Origin: TMED14 sp041192685
Lineage (GTDB): Bacteria; Bacteroidota; Bacteroidia; Flavobacteriales; Schleiferiaceae
Reading direction: 5' to 3'
Assembly (NCBI GenBank): GCA_041192685.1
Contig: JBEEMM010000066.1
Location: 1 to 7,445, forward strand
Length of the DNA stretch: 7,445 nucleotides
Shown: piece after piece, positions 1-6,665 of the stretch
How positions within the stretch are numbered: position 1 is the first letter of the stretch
Layout of the letters: each line of letters begins with the position of its first letter
Translations under genes and position numbers: made by a program
The notes under the pieces: model-generated
Told to the model about the DNA's origin: nothing
The model's database searches: none
The model's input: the letters and a program-made list of their open reading frames with translations, nothing else

Positions 1-2
1 AA

Positions 3-287
3 GACTTCTTGTTTTTTTTCAACGACGCCAAGGGCAACCAAAGCCGCTGGGCCGAGGGCAAGTCGCCACGGGTGATGCGTCAGGCTGCCCGAGGATGCCT
101 CGCAATGGTCCGCATGAAACCCGACGGAAGCCTGACCTACCACCAAGTTATCGACAATTCCAAGGAGCGTTCGGTGCTGCTGCCCACGCGTGGAACCACG
201 TTTATCGACTACCCGGGAGAGGTCGTGATGCCGGGACTTAAGCGCGGACGCTGGGTCTTTATGAGTCTTCGCCCAGAGCGCAACTGA
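3..287 (+). CDS. C-terminal part of an unrecognised protein (5' end outside the window)
   Basis: The frame is open from the left edge and ends at TGA 285-287, giving the last 94 residues of a longer protein; a TTG at position 9 lies inside it and is unlikely to be the real start. The fragment begins DFLFFFNDAKGN and alternates short beta-like stretches with turns (LAMVRMKPDGSLTYHQVID, then SVLLPTRGT and a final GRWVFMSLRPERN). This resembles, from memory, the ends of large Bacteroidota proteins made of repeated beta strands, where a line of the type 'FFFND' is followed by 'V.. DG'. I do not recognise a named family and assign no function. Its stop codon overlaps the rlmN start by one base (TGATG), so the two are probably co-transcribed and perhaps translationally coupled. 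That it is a real coding end is fairly sure: codon use matches its neighbours and the overlap is typical of an operon. Confidence 0.7.
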   Translation, partial: DFLFFFNDAKGNQSRWAEGKSPRVMRQAARGCLAMVRMKPDGSLTYHQVIDNSKERSVLLPTRGTTFIDYPGEVVMPGLKRGRWVFMSLRPERN

Positions 288-1351
288 TGGAGGCTAAACC
301 AGACTTCAGGAGCCTTCGTCGCGAAGAGGTAAGGGCTCATTTTGCCGCATGGGCGGAGCCCGCCTACCGCGCGGACCAGGTCTACGATTGGCTTTGGTCC
401 AAGGGCGCCCAGAGCTTCGAAGAAATGAGCAACCTGCCCAAGGCTCTTAGGACTAAACTGACCGAAGAATTTGAGTTCCGGCCCCAGCGCATTGAGTCGG
501 TGCAGCGTTCGACCGACGGAACAATTAAGAATGCCGTGCGCCTGCACGACGGGCTTGTGGTGGAGAGCGTTCTGATTCCGACCGAGAAGCGCATCACGGC
601 CTGCGTGTCGAGCCAAGTGGGCTGCGCCATGGGCTGTGCATTCTGCGCCACGGCCCGCCTCAAGCGAATGCGCAACCTCGAGCCCGACGAGATTTATGAC
701 CAAGTAAGGGCCATCGACGAGCAAGGAAGGTCCGAGTTTGGTCGCCCCCTCACCAACATTGTGTTTATGGGCATGGGAGAGCCCCTCATGAACTACAAAA
801 ACACGATCGAGGCCATCGACCGCATTACCTCGCCCAAGGGCTTGGGAATGTCGCCCAAACGCATCACCTTGAGCACCGTGGGCCTGCCCAAGATGATACG
901 CAAGCTGGCCGACGACGGGGTAAAGTTCAACCTGGCCGTTTCGCTCCACAGCGCCCGAGATGAGGTGCGCGCCAAAATCATGCCCGTCAACGACGTGGCA
1001 CCCATTGAAGAACTGCGTTCCAGCCTAGAGTACTGGTACGCCGCGACCAAGCGCAAGGTCACCTTTGAGTATGTGGTCTGGCGTGACGTCAACGACCAGC
1101 CCGAAGACATCCGCGCCCTGGTGGAGCTGGCCAAGCGCGTGCCCTGCAAGGTGAACCTGATCGAATACAATTCTATTGGAGACGAGCGCTTTCGTCAAGC
1201 TTCCCCCGAGGTGCTGCAGGATTACGTAGACGCCCTTGCGCGAATTTCGGTCTTGGCTAAGGTGCGGCATTCTCGCGGCAAAGACATCGACGCAGCATGC
1301 GGACAGCTCGCGAACAAAAAACTCCCTGCCGAACTTAATTCTTTGGAATAA
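287..1351 (+). CDS. rlmN: 23S rRNA (adenine(2503)-C(2))-methyltransferase RlmN
   Basis: This radical SAM enzyme adds a methyl group to C2 of adenosine 2503 in 23S rRNA; the E. coli enzyme also modifies A37 of some tRNAs. The 354-residue length is normal. An N-terminal accessory domain (about 1-95, with the family-typical QVYDWLWSKGAQSFEEMSNL at 31-50) precedes the radical SAM barrel. The [4Fe-4S] ligands are C113, C117 and C120 (CAMGCAFC). C106 in ACVSSQVGC and C338 in RGKDIDAACGQL match the two catalytic cysteines known in E. coli RlmN (C118 and C355). GMGEPLMNY (162-170) is the SAM-binding glycine motif. All key residues are present, so the enzyme should be active. The retained C338 and the overall pattern fit RlmN; I see nothing to suggest its paralogue Cfr. 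The ATG overlaps the preceding stop by one base, and no Shine-Dalgarno is visible, as is usual in Bacteroidota. Identification is secure. Confidence 0.97.
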   Translation: MEAKPDFRSLRREEVRAHFAAWAEPAYRADQVYDWLWSKGAQSFEEMSNLPKALRTKLTEEFEFRPQRIESVQRSTDGTIKNAVRLHDGLVVESVLIPTEKRITACVSSQVGCAMGCAFCATARLKRMRNLEPDEIYDQVRAIDEQGRSEFGRPLTNIVFMGMGEPLMNYKNTIEAIDRITSPKGLGMSPKRITLSTVGLPKMIRKLADDGVKFNLAVSLHSARDEVRAKIMPVNDVAPIEELRSSLEYWYAATKRKVTFEYVVWRDVNDQPEDIRALVELAKRVPCKVNLIEYNSIGDERFRQASPEVLQDYVDALARISVLAKVRHSRGKDIDAACGQLANKKLPAELNSLE

Positions 1352-1380
1352 AAGCACCTTCGGCGCCAAGCCTTGGGAAC

Positions 1381-1388
1381 TAACTTTA
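1381..1388 (+). promoter_or_regulatory. possible -7 box just before mrp
   Basis: TAACTTTA matches the Bacteroidota -7 consensus TAnnTTTG at all but the last base. It lies only 5 bases before the mrp ATG, so transcription from it would give an almost leaderless mRNA. No TTG -33 element stands at the expected 19-21 base distance. Weak candidate; mrp may simply be read through from rlmN. Confidence 0.2.
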
Positions 1389-1393
1389 CCACT

Positions 1394-2530
1394 ATGACCA
1401 AATCAATCCTGCTCGAGGCCATCGCTTCGGTAGCCAATGCCAGCGGAAAAGGACTTTTGGCGGATTCCGGCCACGTCAAGAACCTCCAAATTTTTGAGGG
1501 AGAGGTCATTCTCGACGTGGTCAGCGACTCGGCTGCCTTGGCCCAAAAAAAACGGCTTGAAGTGGATTTGCTCAAGGCGGTTCATCGCATTGACCCTAAA
1601 ATTAAGGTCACGATCAATCTTGAGGTTCGCAACCCTGCCCCGGCAGAAAGCTCCAACCTTTTGCGCGGCAAACCCATCGCCGGCGTCGAGCACGTCGTGG
1701 CAGTCGCTTCGGGCAAGGGCGGCGTAGGCAAGTCCACGGTCACGGCCAATTTGGCCGTTTCTCTAGCCAATATGGGCTTTAGCGTGGGCATTCTCGATGC
1801 CGACATCTACGGCCCGAGCATGCCCATCATGTTTGACGTGCAGCGCGCCATTCCGGGCGGAATTGAGGTCGACGGCCAGCGCAAAATGGATCCGGTCGAG
1901 GCCTATGGCGTCAAAATCATGTCCATCGGATTTTTTGCCGCAACCGACCAAGCGGTGGTTTGGCGCGGACCCATGGCCACCAAGGCCCTGAATCAAATGC
2001 TTCAAGAAACGCACTGGGGGAGCCTTGACTTTTTGCTGGTCGATCTTCCTCCCGGCACCGGAGACATTCACCTCAGCCTGGTTCAGGCCCTGCCCGTGAG
2101 CGGAGCCGTGGTGGTGAGCACTCCACAGCTTGTTGCCCTGGCCGACGCCCGCAAGGGAGTCGGAATGTTCCGCATGGATGCCATTCAAATTCCGGTTCTT
2201 GGAATCGTGGAAAACATGGCCTACTTCACGCCGCCCGCACACCCCGAGGAGCAGTACCACCTGTTCGGCCGCCATGGCGCTCGAAGCTTGGCCGAGCAAC
2301 TCGACGTTCCCTTCTTGGGTGAGCTTCCCTTGGTCCAGTCCATTCGCGAGGCCGGAGACGTGGGCCGACCCGCCGCACTCCAGCAAGACGGCAGCGTGCG
2401 CGATGCCTTCATCGAACTCGCGCGCAACGTAGTTTCTTCGCTTGCAGACCGCGTTTCGAACCTTCCGCCCACCGAGGCAGTGCGAATTACTACCATGGCC
2501 GGATGCCAAACCAAAAAGCGCCAAGTATGA
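1394..2530 (+). CDS. mrp: Mrp/ApbC/NBP35-family P-loop iron-sulfur cluster carrier
   Basis: A cytosolic ATPase of the Mrp/ApbC family, which binds and hands over Fe-S clusters to apo-proteins. With the ATG at 1394 it has 378 residues. Residues about 1-80 form the MIP18-like (DUF59) domain, but the usual DPEL motif is replaced by NASGKG, as I recall for Bacteroidota homologues. The deviant Walker A GKGGVGKST is at 107-115, followed by LDADIYGPSMP (about 134-144) and the second nucleotide motif LLVDLPPGTGD (214-224). The loop after ENMAYFT (273-279) reads PPAHPEEQYHLFG and lacks the CPxC pair that bridges a cluster in many Mrp/NBP35 dimers; the only cysteine there or later is in the tail motif MAGC (residue 371). 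A TTG at 1373 would add seven residues; I prefer the ATG because the extension is unconserved in character. The stop overlaps the next gene by four bases (ATGA). The family is certain; the precise cluster-binding mode is not. Confidence 0.95.
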   Translation: MTKSILLEAIASVANASGKGLLADSGHVKNLQIFEGEVILDVVSDSAALAQKKRLEVDLLKAVHRIDPKIKVTINLEVRNPAPAESSNLLRGKPIAGVEHVVAVASGKGGVGKSTVTANLAVSLANMGFSVGILDADIYGPSMPIMFDVQRAIPGGIEVDGQRKMDPVEAYGVKIMSIGFFAATDQAVVWRGPMATKALNQMLQETHWGSLDFLLVDLPPGTGDIHLSLVQALPVSGAVVVSTPQLVALADARKGVGMFRMDAIQIPVLGIVENMAYFTPPAHPEEQYHLFGRHGARSLAEQLDVPFLGELPLVQSIREAGDVGRPAALQQDGSVRDAFIELARNVVSSLADRVSNLPPTEAVRITTMAGCQTKKRQV

Positions 2531-2763
2531 CCCTCGAACAACGCATTGAGCAGGCATTGGCCGAGGTAAGGCCCTACCTCGAGAGCGACGGCGGCGGCAT
2601 TGAATTGGTGCGAATCGAAGCGCCTCGGGTATACGTGCGCCTGCTCGGAGCCTGCCAGGACTGCAGCGTCAACCACACCACCATGAAGCTCGGGGTTGAA
2701 AACAGCATTCGAAGCCATGCTCCCGAAATTGAAGAAGTTGTTGCTTTAGACTATGGAGCCTAG
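2527..2763 (+). CDS. NifU C-terminal-domain Fe-S scaffold/carrier protein
   Basis: A small (78-residue) stand-alone NifU-like domain, of the Nfu kind that binds a [4Fe-4S] cluster between two subunits and delivers it to target enzymes. The opening TLEQRIEQALAEVRPYLES is the family's first helix, followed by DGGGIELV and the cluster motif GACQDCSVNHTTMKLGVE, with ligands C43 and C46. I chose the ATG at 2527 because it gives the canonical N-terminus and the ATGA overlap with the mrp stop; an in-frame ATG at 2503 would add eight residues and a 28-base overlap, and is less likely. Nothing precedes the domain (no IscU-like or A-type domain), so this is the minimal form. Its position between a cluster carrier and an Fe-S enzyme supports a role in cluster delivery, possibly to the KorB product, but that specific partnership is inference. 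Confidence 0.93.
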   Translation: MTLEQRIEQALAEVRPYLESDGGGIELVRIEAPRVYVRLLGACQDCSVNHTTMKLGVENSIRSHAPEIEEVVALDYGA

Positions 2764-4537
2764 CGTCGTTGTTTTGCTCGCGGGCGATTCGGGCGACGGA
2801 ATTCAGTTGCTCGGCGGAGAACTGGTCCGTGCTGCGGCGCAGTCGGGCCGCGACGTGCGGACTTTCTCCGATTTTCCGGCCGAAATCCGTGCTCCACAGG
2901 GCACCTTGAACGGCGTTTCGGGCTTTCAGTTTCGAATTGCTTCCGAAACCATTCACGAGCCCGGCAGTTCCGCAGACTGCTTGGTCGCCTTCAACGCTGC
3001 GGCCTATGTGAAGTACCGAGACCGCCTCAAGCCAGGCGGCTTGCTTGTTGCGGCCCAAGAGGGATTCGATGCAAAGAGTTTGGCTCTGGCGAAGCTTGCT
3101 GCAGGCCGTGACCTTCTTGCCGAGGCGGCCGAACAGTTTCGTGTGCTTAATCTGCCGGTCAAGGACCTAACCTTGGGTGCTCTGCGCGAGCTTAAGCTCG
3201 GACAGCGCGACGCGATGCAATCCCGCAACATGCTGGTACTGGGCGTGCTCGTTTGGATGTATGGCATTTCTGCCGAAGCGGTCGAGGCCGAGCTGCGAAG
3301 CCGATTCAAAAACAACCAAGGCAATCTTCTGGCCTACCGCGCAGGCTTGAATTTTGCAGAAACCCTTGAGGTTCAGGACTACCGTGTGGCCCTTCCCGTC
3401 AACTCGGTGGAACGCGGAACCTTTAAAACGATCAACGGCTCTCAGGCTCTTGCCCTTGGGCTCGCGGCGGCAGCACACCAGCTTGGCCGGCCGATGCTCT
3501 ACGCGAGCTACCCGATTACGCCGGCCTCTGAAATTCTGCACGAACTGGCCAGGCTGCAGCCCCAATTCATTACCCTCTTTCAGGCCGAAGACGAGATAGC
3601 CGCGGTAACCTCGGCCATCGGGGCCTCCTTCGCGGGCGGACTCGGCGTCACGGCGTCCTCAGGGCCCGGGCTTAGCCTAAAGTCCGAGGGACTTGGACTT
3701 GCGGTAATGACCGAGCTGCCCTTGGTTCTTATTGACGTTCAGCGGGGCGGACCCTCCACAGGCCTGCCCACCAAAACCGAGCAAAGCGATTTGAATCAGG
3801 CACTGCATGGCCGTCACGGCGAAGCACCCTTGCCCGTCTTGGCTGCTCGAAGCTCAGCCGATGCCTTTGACGCTGCAATCCTTGCCGCCAAGATTGCCGT
3901 GGAGTGCATGACTCCCGTAATTCTGCTTTCGGACGCGTACATCGCCGGCAGTGCCCAACCCTGGCGTATTCCGGAGGTTGCGGAACTTCCCAGCATCACC
4001 GCTCCCAGTGCAAGGGCCAGCGACCTTCCCTACGCCCGCGATGAGCACGGGGTTAGGCCTTGGGTGGCCCCCGGAACCGCAGGCGGAGCCCACCGCATTG
4101 GCGGCCTAGAGGGCGAGGTCGAGACCGGCCGCATTAGCTACGACCCCGAGAACCACCAGGCCATGGTCAAGGCCCGTGCTGCCAAGGTTGACGCCGCGGT
4201 ACGCCTTTATGGCCCTCTCGAGGTAGTGCAGCAATGCCCAGGCGCAGACACCCTAGTGCTCGCTTGGGGCTCAACCTATGGCGCAGTGCGCAGCGACATG
4301 GAACGCCGTCGCGCCGCGGGCCAAAAGGTCGACTACATTCACCTGCGCCACCTGCATCCGCTGCACCCTGAGTTAAAGAAGCAGGTCGACCGCTACCGCC
4401 GAATTATCGTTATTGAAATGAACGAAGGCCAGCTCGCGCGGCACCTTCAAGGACTTTGGGCCATACCCCTTGAGTCGGTTTGCAAGACTTCAGGCCAGCC
4501 CTTTAATCCCGACGAACTCGCCGAATTATGGAACTGA
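2753..4537 (+). CDS. korA: 2-oxoacid:ferredoxin oxidoreductase, fused gamma-alpha subunit (KorA type)
   Basis: The large subunit of a two-subunit 2-oxoacid:acceptor oxidoreductase, most likely 2-oxoglutarate:ferredoxin oxidoreductase, which converts 2-oxoglutarate and CoA to succinyl-CoA and CO2 while reducing ferredoxin. Its 594 residues carry a gamma domain first (about 1-190; GDSGDGIQLLGGELVRAAA at 11-29 and FPAEIRAPQGT at 41-51) and then the alpha domain. The latter starts near GSQALALGLAAAA (229-241) and includes SYPITPASEI (252-261), the substrate-side TPP motif, FQAEDEIAAVTSAIGASFAG (276-295) and the GPSTGLPTKTEQSDL signature (333-347). A C-terminal domain follows (LVLAWGSTYGAVR, about 501-513). 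No ferredoxin-like cysteine motif is present, so this is not the long PFOR form. The start overlaps the preceding gene by 11 bases and the end overlaps korB by 10, so subunit synthesis is probably coupled. Family and fused layout are certain; 2-oxoglutarate rather than another oxoacid is inferred from resemblance. Confidence 0.93.
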   Translation: MEPSVVVLLAGDSGDGIQLLGGELVRAAAQSGRDVRTFSDFPAEIRAPQGTLNGVSGFQFRIASETIHEPGSSADCLVAFNAAAYVKYRDRLKPGGLLVAAQEGFDAKSLALAKLAAGRDLLAEAAEQFRVLNLPVKDLTLGALRELKLGQRDAMQSRNMLVLGVLVWMYGISAEAVEAELRSRFKNNQGNLLAYRAGLNFAETLEVQDYRVALPVNSVERGTFKTINGSQALALGLAAAAHQLGRPMLYASYPITPASEILHELARLQPQFITLFQAEDEIAAVTSAIGASFAGGLGVTASSGPGLSLKSEGLGLAVMTELPLVLIDVQRGGPSTGLPTKTEQSDLNQALHGRHGEAPLPVLAARSSADAFDAAILAAKIAVECMTPVILLSDAYIAGSAQPWRIPEVAELPSITAPSARASDLPYARDEHGVRPWVAPGTAGGAHRIGGLEGEVETGRISYDPENHQAMVKARAAKVDAAVRLYGPLEVVQQCPGADTLVLAWGSTYGAVRSDMERRRAAGQKVDYIHLRHLHPLHPELKKQVDRYRRIIVIEMNEGQLARHLQGLWAIPLESVCKTSGQPFNPDELAELWN

Positions 4538-5493
4538 CCAGCAAGGATTTTCAGAGCCCAGAAGACGTTCGCTGGTGCCCGGGTTGCGGGGACTACAGCA
4601 TCCTCAAGCAGTTTACCGAAGTACTCGCAAGCAGAGGGTCCGACCCAGACCGCACGGTGCTGGTGAGCGGAATTGGCTGCAGCAGCCGTCTGCCTTACTA
4701 CGTCAACAGCTACGGAGTGCACTCTTTGCACGGCAGGGCTCCGTCGGTGGCCACGGGCATTAAGCTGGCCAATCCCGACCTCGAGGTCTGGATTATAACC
4801 GGCGACGGCGATGCCCTGAGCATTGGCGGCAACCAGCTGATTCACGCCCTGCGCCGCAACCTCAACGTGCCGATACTTCTCTTTAATAACGAGATATACG
4901 GCCTGACCAAGGGGCAGTACTCACCCACCAGTCGCGAGGGTCAGGTTACGAAATCCACTCCGCGCGGCAGCGTCGACCAGCCCTTAAACCCGCTTACTCT
5001 GGCCCTCGGGGCGGGAGCCACCTGGGTCGCCCGCAGCATGGACCGCAACCCGGTGCACCTGCGCGAGCAGCTCGCCGCAAGCCAGAGCCACCAGGGTTCC
5101 GCCTTGCTTGAAATTTATCAGAATTGCAATGTCTTTCACGACGGAGCCTTTGAGGTATGGACCGACAAAACCAGCCAGGCGGCGCATGCGGTATTCCTAG
5201 AGGCTGGCAAGCCCGTCGCATGGGGCGGGAGCGAGCCCAGTCACGCGCTTCACTGGAACGGCGGACGCCCAGAAGTGCGCGAATTGGGCAAGGATTTTGG
5301 CCTGTCGGACGCCTGGGTGCACGACCCTAGCGACCGCATAAAGGCATTTGCCCTGGCCTCCCTTGAGGGCGAGCTCCGGCCCTTTGGCCTGCTCTACCGC
5401 GCAGAGCGCCCCGTTTTTGCCGCCGCCCAGCCCACCGAAATCCGAAGTCTGTCGGAGCTTCTGCGCTCAGGGCGCACTTGGACGGTAGAATAG
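4528..5493 (+). CDS. korB: 2-oxoacid:ferredoxin oxidoreductase beta subunit (KorB type)
   Basis: The TPP- and [4Fe-4S]-binding partner of the preceding KorA product; together they form the catalytic complex. It has 321 residues, near the usual length for this form. Visible motifs are WCPGCGDYSIL (16-26), GIGCSSRLPYY (48-58), HGRAPSVATGIKLANP (68-83), the TPP motif GDGDALSIGGNQLIHALRRN (92-111) and FNNEIYGLTKGQYSPTS (119-135). C17, C20, C51 and C200 (in YQNCNVF) match the four ligands of the proximal [4Fe-4S] cluster known from the Sulfolobus beta subunit, so the cluster should be present. It has no extra ferredoxin domain, so electrons leave to a separate ferredoxin that is not encoded here. 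The gene starts inside the end of korA (10-base overlap). No clear terminator hairpin follows; some read-through towards yebC is possible. Confidence 0.95.
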   Translation: MELTSKDFQSPEDVRWCPGCGDYSILKQFTEVLASRGSDPDRTVLVSGIGCSSRLPYYVNSYGVHSLHGRAPSVATGIKLANPDLEVWIITGDGDALSIGGNQLIHALRRNLNVPILLFNNEIYGLTKGQYSPTSREGQVTKSTPRGSVDQPLNPLTLALGAGATWVARSMDRNPVHLREQLAASQSHQGSALLEIYQNCNVFHDGAFEVWTDKTSQAAHAVFLEAGKPVAWGGSEPSHALHWNGGRPEVRELGKDFGLSDAWVHDPSDRIKAFALASLEGELRPFGLLYRAERPVFAAAQPTEIRSLSELLRSGRTWTVE

Positions 5494-5506
5494 AATCCGC
5501 CTGACG

Positions 5507-5514
5507 TAGGTTTG
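5507..5514 (+). promoter_or_regulatory. possible Bacteroidota -7 promoter box before yebC
   Basis: TAGGTTTG fits the TAnnTTTG consensus fully and lies in the 53-base gap between korB and yebC, 32 bases before the ATG. No TTG element is seen at the -33 distance. A transcript starting about 7 bases downstream would have a leader of roughly 25 bases whose last part is A-rich (AACGAAAAAAG, 5530-5540), which favours initiation in Bacteroidota that do not rely on Shine-Dalgarno pairing. Confidence 0.45.
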
Positions 5515-5546
5515 TATCCTTATTATTGTAACGAAAAAAGTACTCC

Positions 5547-6281
5547 ATGGGACGCGCATTTGAATACCGCAAGGCTCGCAAAATGAAGCGATGGTCGTCG
5601 ATGGCCAAGATTTTCACCCGAATCACCAAAGACATCATCATGGCCGTCAAAGAGAGCGGCCCCAGCCCCGATGCTAATTCGAGGCTCAAGGCCCTTTTGC
5701 AGAACGCGCGAGACGCCAATATGCCCAAAGACAACGTAGAACGCGCCATTAAAAGAGCGGTCAGCAAGGACCAGGCCGACTACAAGGAGATGGTTTACGA
5801 AGGCTACGGTCCGCACGGAATCGCTATTTTGGTAGAAACAGCCACCGACAACGGCACCCGAACCGTGGGCAATGTGCGGTCCTACTTTAACAAGTGCAAC
5901 GGCAGTTTGGGCACCAGCGGCTCGGTAGAGTTCATGTTTGACCGCAAGTGCAGTTTTAAAATCCCTAAGGGAAGCATTGATATTGAGGAATTTGAGTTTG
6001 AATTAATCGACTTTGGCGTAGAAGAACTCTTTGCCGAGCACGACGAAGACAAAAACCTCGAAACCCTATGCATTTATGCGCCATTCAGCGAGTACGGGTC
6101 CATTACCAAGGCCCTCGAAGAGCGCGGTTTGGAGATCCTAACCTCGGGTTTTGAGCGGATTCCGATGGATACCAAGAACGTGACGCCCGAACAGCAGGCT
6201 GACGTAGAAAAACTTCTGGAGAAGCTCGAAGAAGACGAAGACGTGCAAGCCGTTTACCACACTATGAACCTGCCCGAATGA
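5547..6281 (+). CDS. YebC/PmpR (TACO1) family protein
   Basis: A cytosolic member of the widespread YebC/PmpR/TACO1 family. Older annotation calls these transcriptional regulators; more recent work on TACO1 and the bacterial YebC2 branch points to a ribosome-associated role in relieving stalls at proline-rich stretches. The 244-residue length is full. The N-terminus MGRAFEYRKARKMKRW followed by MAKIFTRITKDIIMAVKESG is typical for Bacteroidota; KDNVERAIKRA (61-71), YEGYGPHGIAILVE (84-97), TDNGTRTVGNVR (100-111) and GSLGTSGSVEFMF (119-131) are the family core. The C-terminal domain ends LEKLEEDEDVQAVYHTM, again standard. It has no known DNA-binding fold. A short spacer with a possible promoter precedes it, and its stop overlaps the rhodanese gene by four bases. 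The family is certain; transcription versus translation role in this organism is not decided by sequence. Confidence 0.96.
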   Translation: MGRAFEYRKARKMKRWSSMAKIFTRITKDIIMAVKESGPSPDANSRLKALLQNARDANMPKDNVERAIKRAVSKDQADYKEMVYEGYGPHGIAILVETATDNGTRTVGNVRSYFNKCNGSLGTSGSVEFMFDRKCSFKIPKGSIDIEEFEFELIDFGVEELFAEHDEDKNLETLCIYAPFSEYGSITKALEERGLEILTSGFERIPMDTKNVTPEQQADVEKLLEKLEEDEDVQAVYHTMNLPE

Positions 6282-6658
6282 TCTACCGCATTGGAATTAT
6301 AGGACTTTTTTTGGTTCAATCCTGCATGGCGCCGCGTGCCGAACCCGCCTCGGCCCTAGATGTGGTCACCTTTGAGCTTGAGAGCAAGAACGGACTTCTG
6401 GTCGACGTCCGCACCGAAGCCGAAGTCGCCGACGGAATAATTGCCACAGCAAAGCATGTCGATTTTTATGGACCGAATTTTTTGAGCGAAATGGAGGCCT
6501 TGGGCAAGAATAAACCCCTTTACCTCTACTGCAGGTCTGGGGGGCGGAGCGGTCAAGCTCTAGATATGCTCAAGGCGGCAGGCTTCACTCGCGTGCACCA
6601 TTTAGAGGGCGGATTCATGGCCTGGAAGGCCAGCGGCAGGCCTTCGGCGCAGCCCTAA
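6278..6658 (+). CDS. exported single-domain rhodanese-like protein (possible lipoprotein)
   Basis: A 126-residue protein: an N-terminal hydrophobic segment (IGIIGLFLVQSC, about 5-16) and then one rhodanese domain (about 27-120). The domain has the start LLVDVRTEAEV (40-50), the active-site loop CRSGGRS with catalytic C85, and the closing LEGGFMAWKASGRP. Rhodaneses carry sulfur as a persulfide on this cysteine; the substrate here is unknown. VQSC at 13-16 could be a loose lipobox, putting the protein on a periplasm-facing membrane, but glutamine at -2 is not ideal, so ordinary signal-peptide cleavage is an alternative. The typical Bacteroidota rhodanese line with HVDFYGPNF (60-68) replaces the more common GHI(P/R)GA(I/V)N entry, a variation I also associate with this phylum. 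The start overlaps the yebC stop (ATGA), so the pair is likely co-expressed. Family and active site are secure; localisation is moderate. Confidence 0.88.
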   Translation: MIYRIGIIGLFLVQSCMAPRAEPASALDVVTFELESKNGLLVDVRTEAEVADGIIATAKHVDFYGPNFLSEMEALGKNKPLYLYCRSGGRSGQALDMLKAAGFTRVHHLEGGFMAWKASGRPSAQP

Positions 6659-6665
6659 TCGGGCT
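6651..6665. terminator. short inverted repeat between convergent genes
   Basis: AGCCC (6651-6655) and GGGCT (6661-6665) form a perfect 5-bp GC-rich stem with a 5-base loop TAATC. The loop holds the rhodanese stop TAA, and the right arm touches the stop of the opposing SPOR gene. It could serve both strands as a weak terminator, but no T-run follows on either side, so it is a candidate only. Confidence 0.25.

Noticed and set aside
209..949. A long open frame (246 codons) on the reverse strand across rlmN
   Set aside because: It lies wholly antisense to a gene with every catalytic motif of RlmN. GC-rich codons create such shadows, and the translation is rich in His, Gly and Leu with no recognisable domain.
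1357..1376. CCAAGCCTTGG-type palindromic bases after rlmN as a terminator
   Set aside because: The stem is only 4 bp with a 3-base loop and no T-run; too weak to call.
2503..2526. Upstream ATG extending the NifU-domain gene by eight residues
   Set aside because: The extension MPNQKAPS is not family-like, and the ATG at 2527 gives both the canonical helix and a standard four-base overlap.
1763..2557. A 264-codon reverse-strand frame across mrp
   Set aside because: It is antisense to a well-conserved Mrp gene, has biased composition and matches no family I recognise; it is best explained by codon bias.
4470..4763. A 97-codon forward frame bridging korA and korB
   Set aside because: It is out of frame with both genes, whose motifs are intact throughout the same bases; there is no sign of a frameshift.
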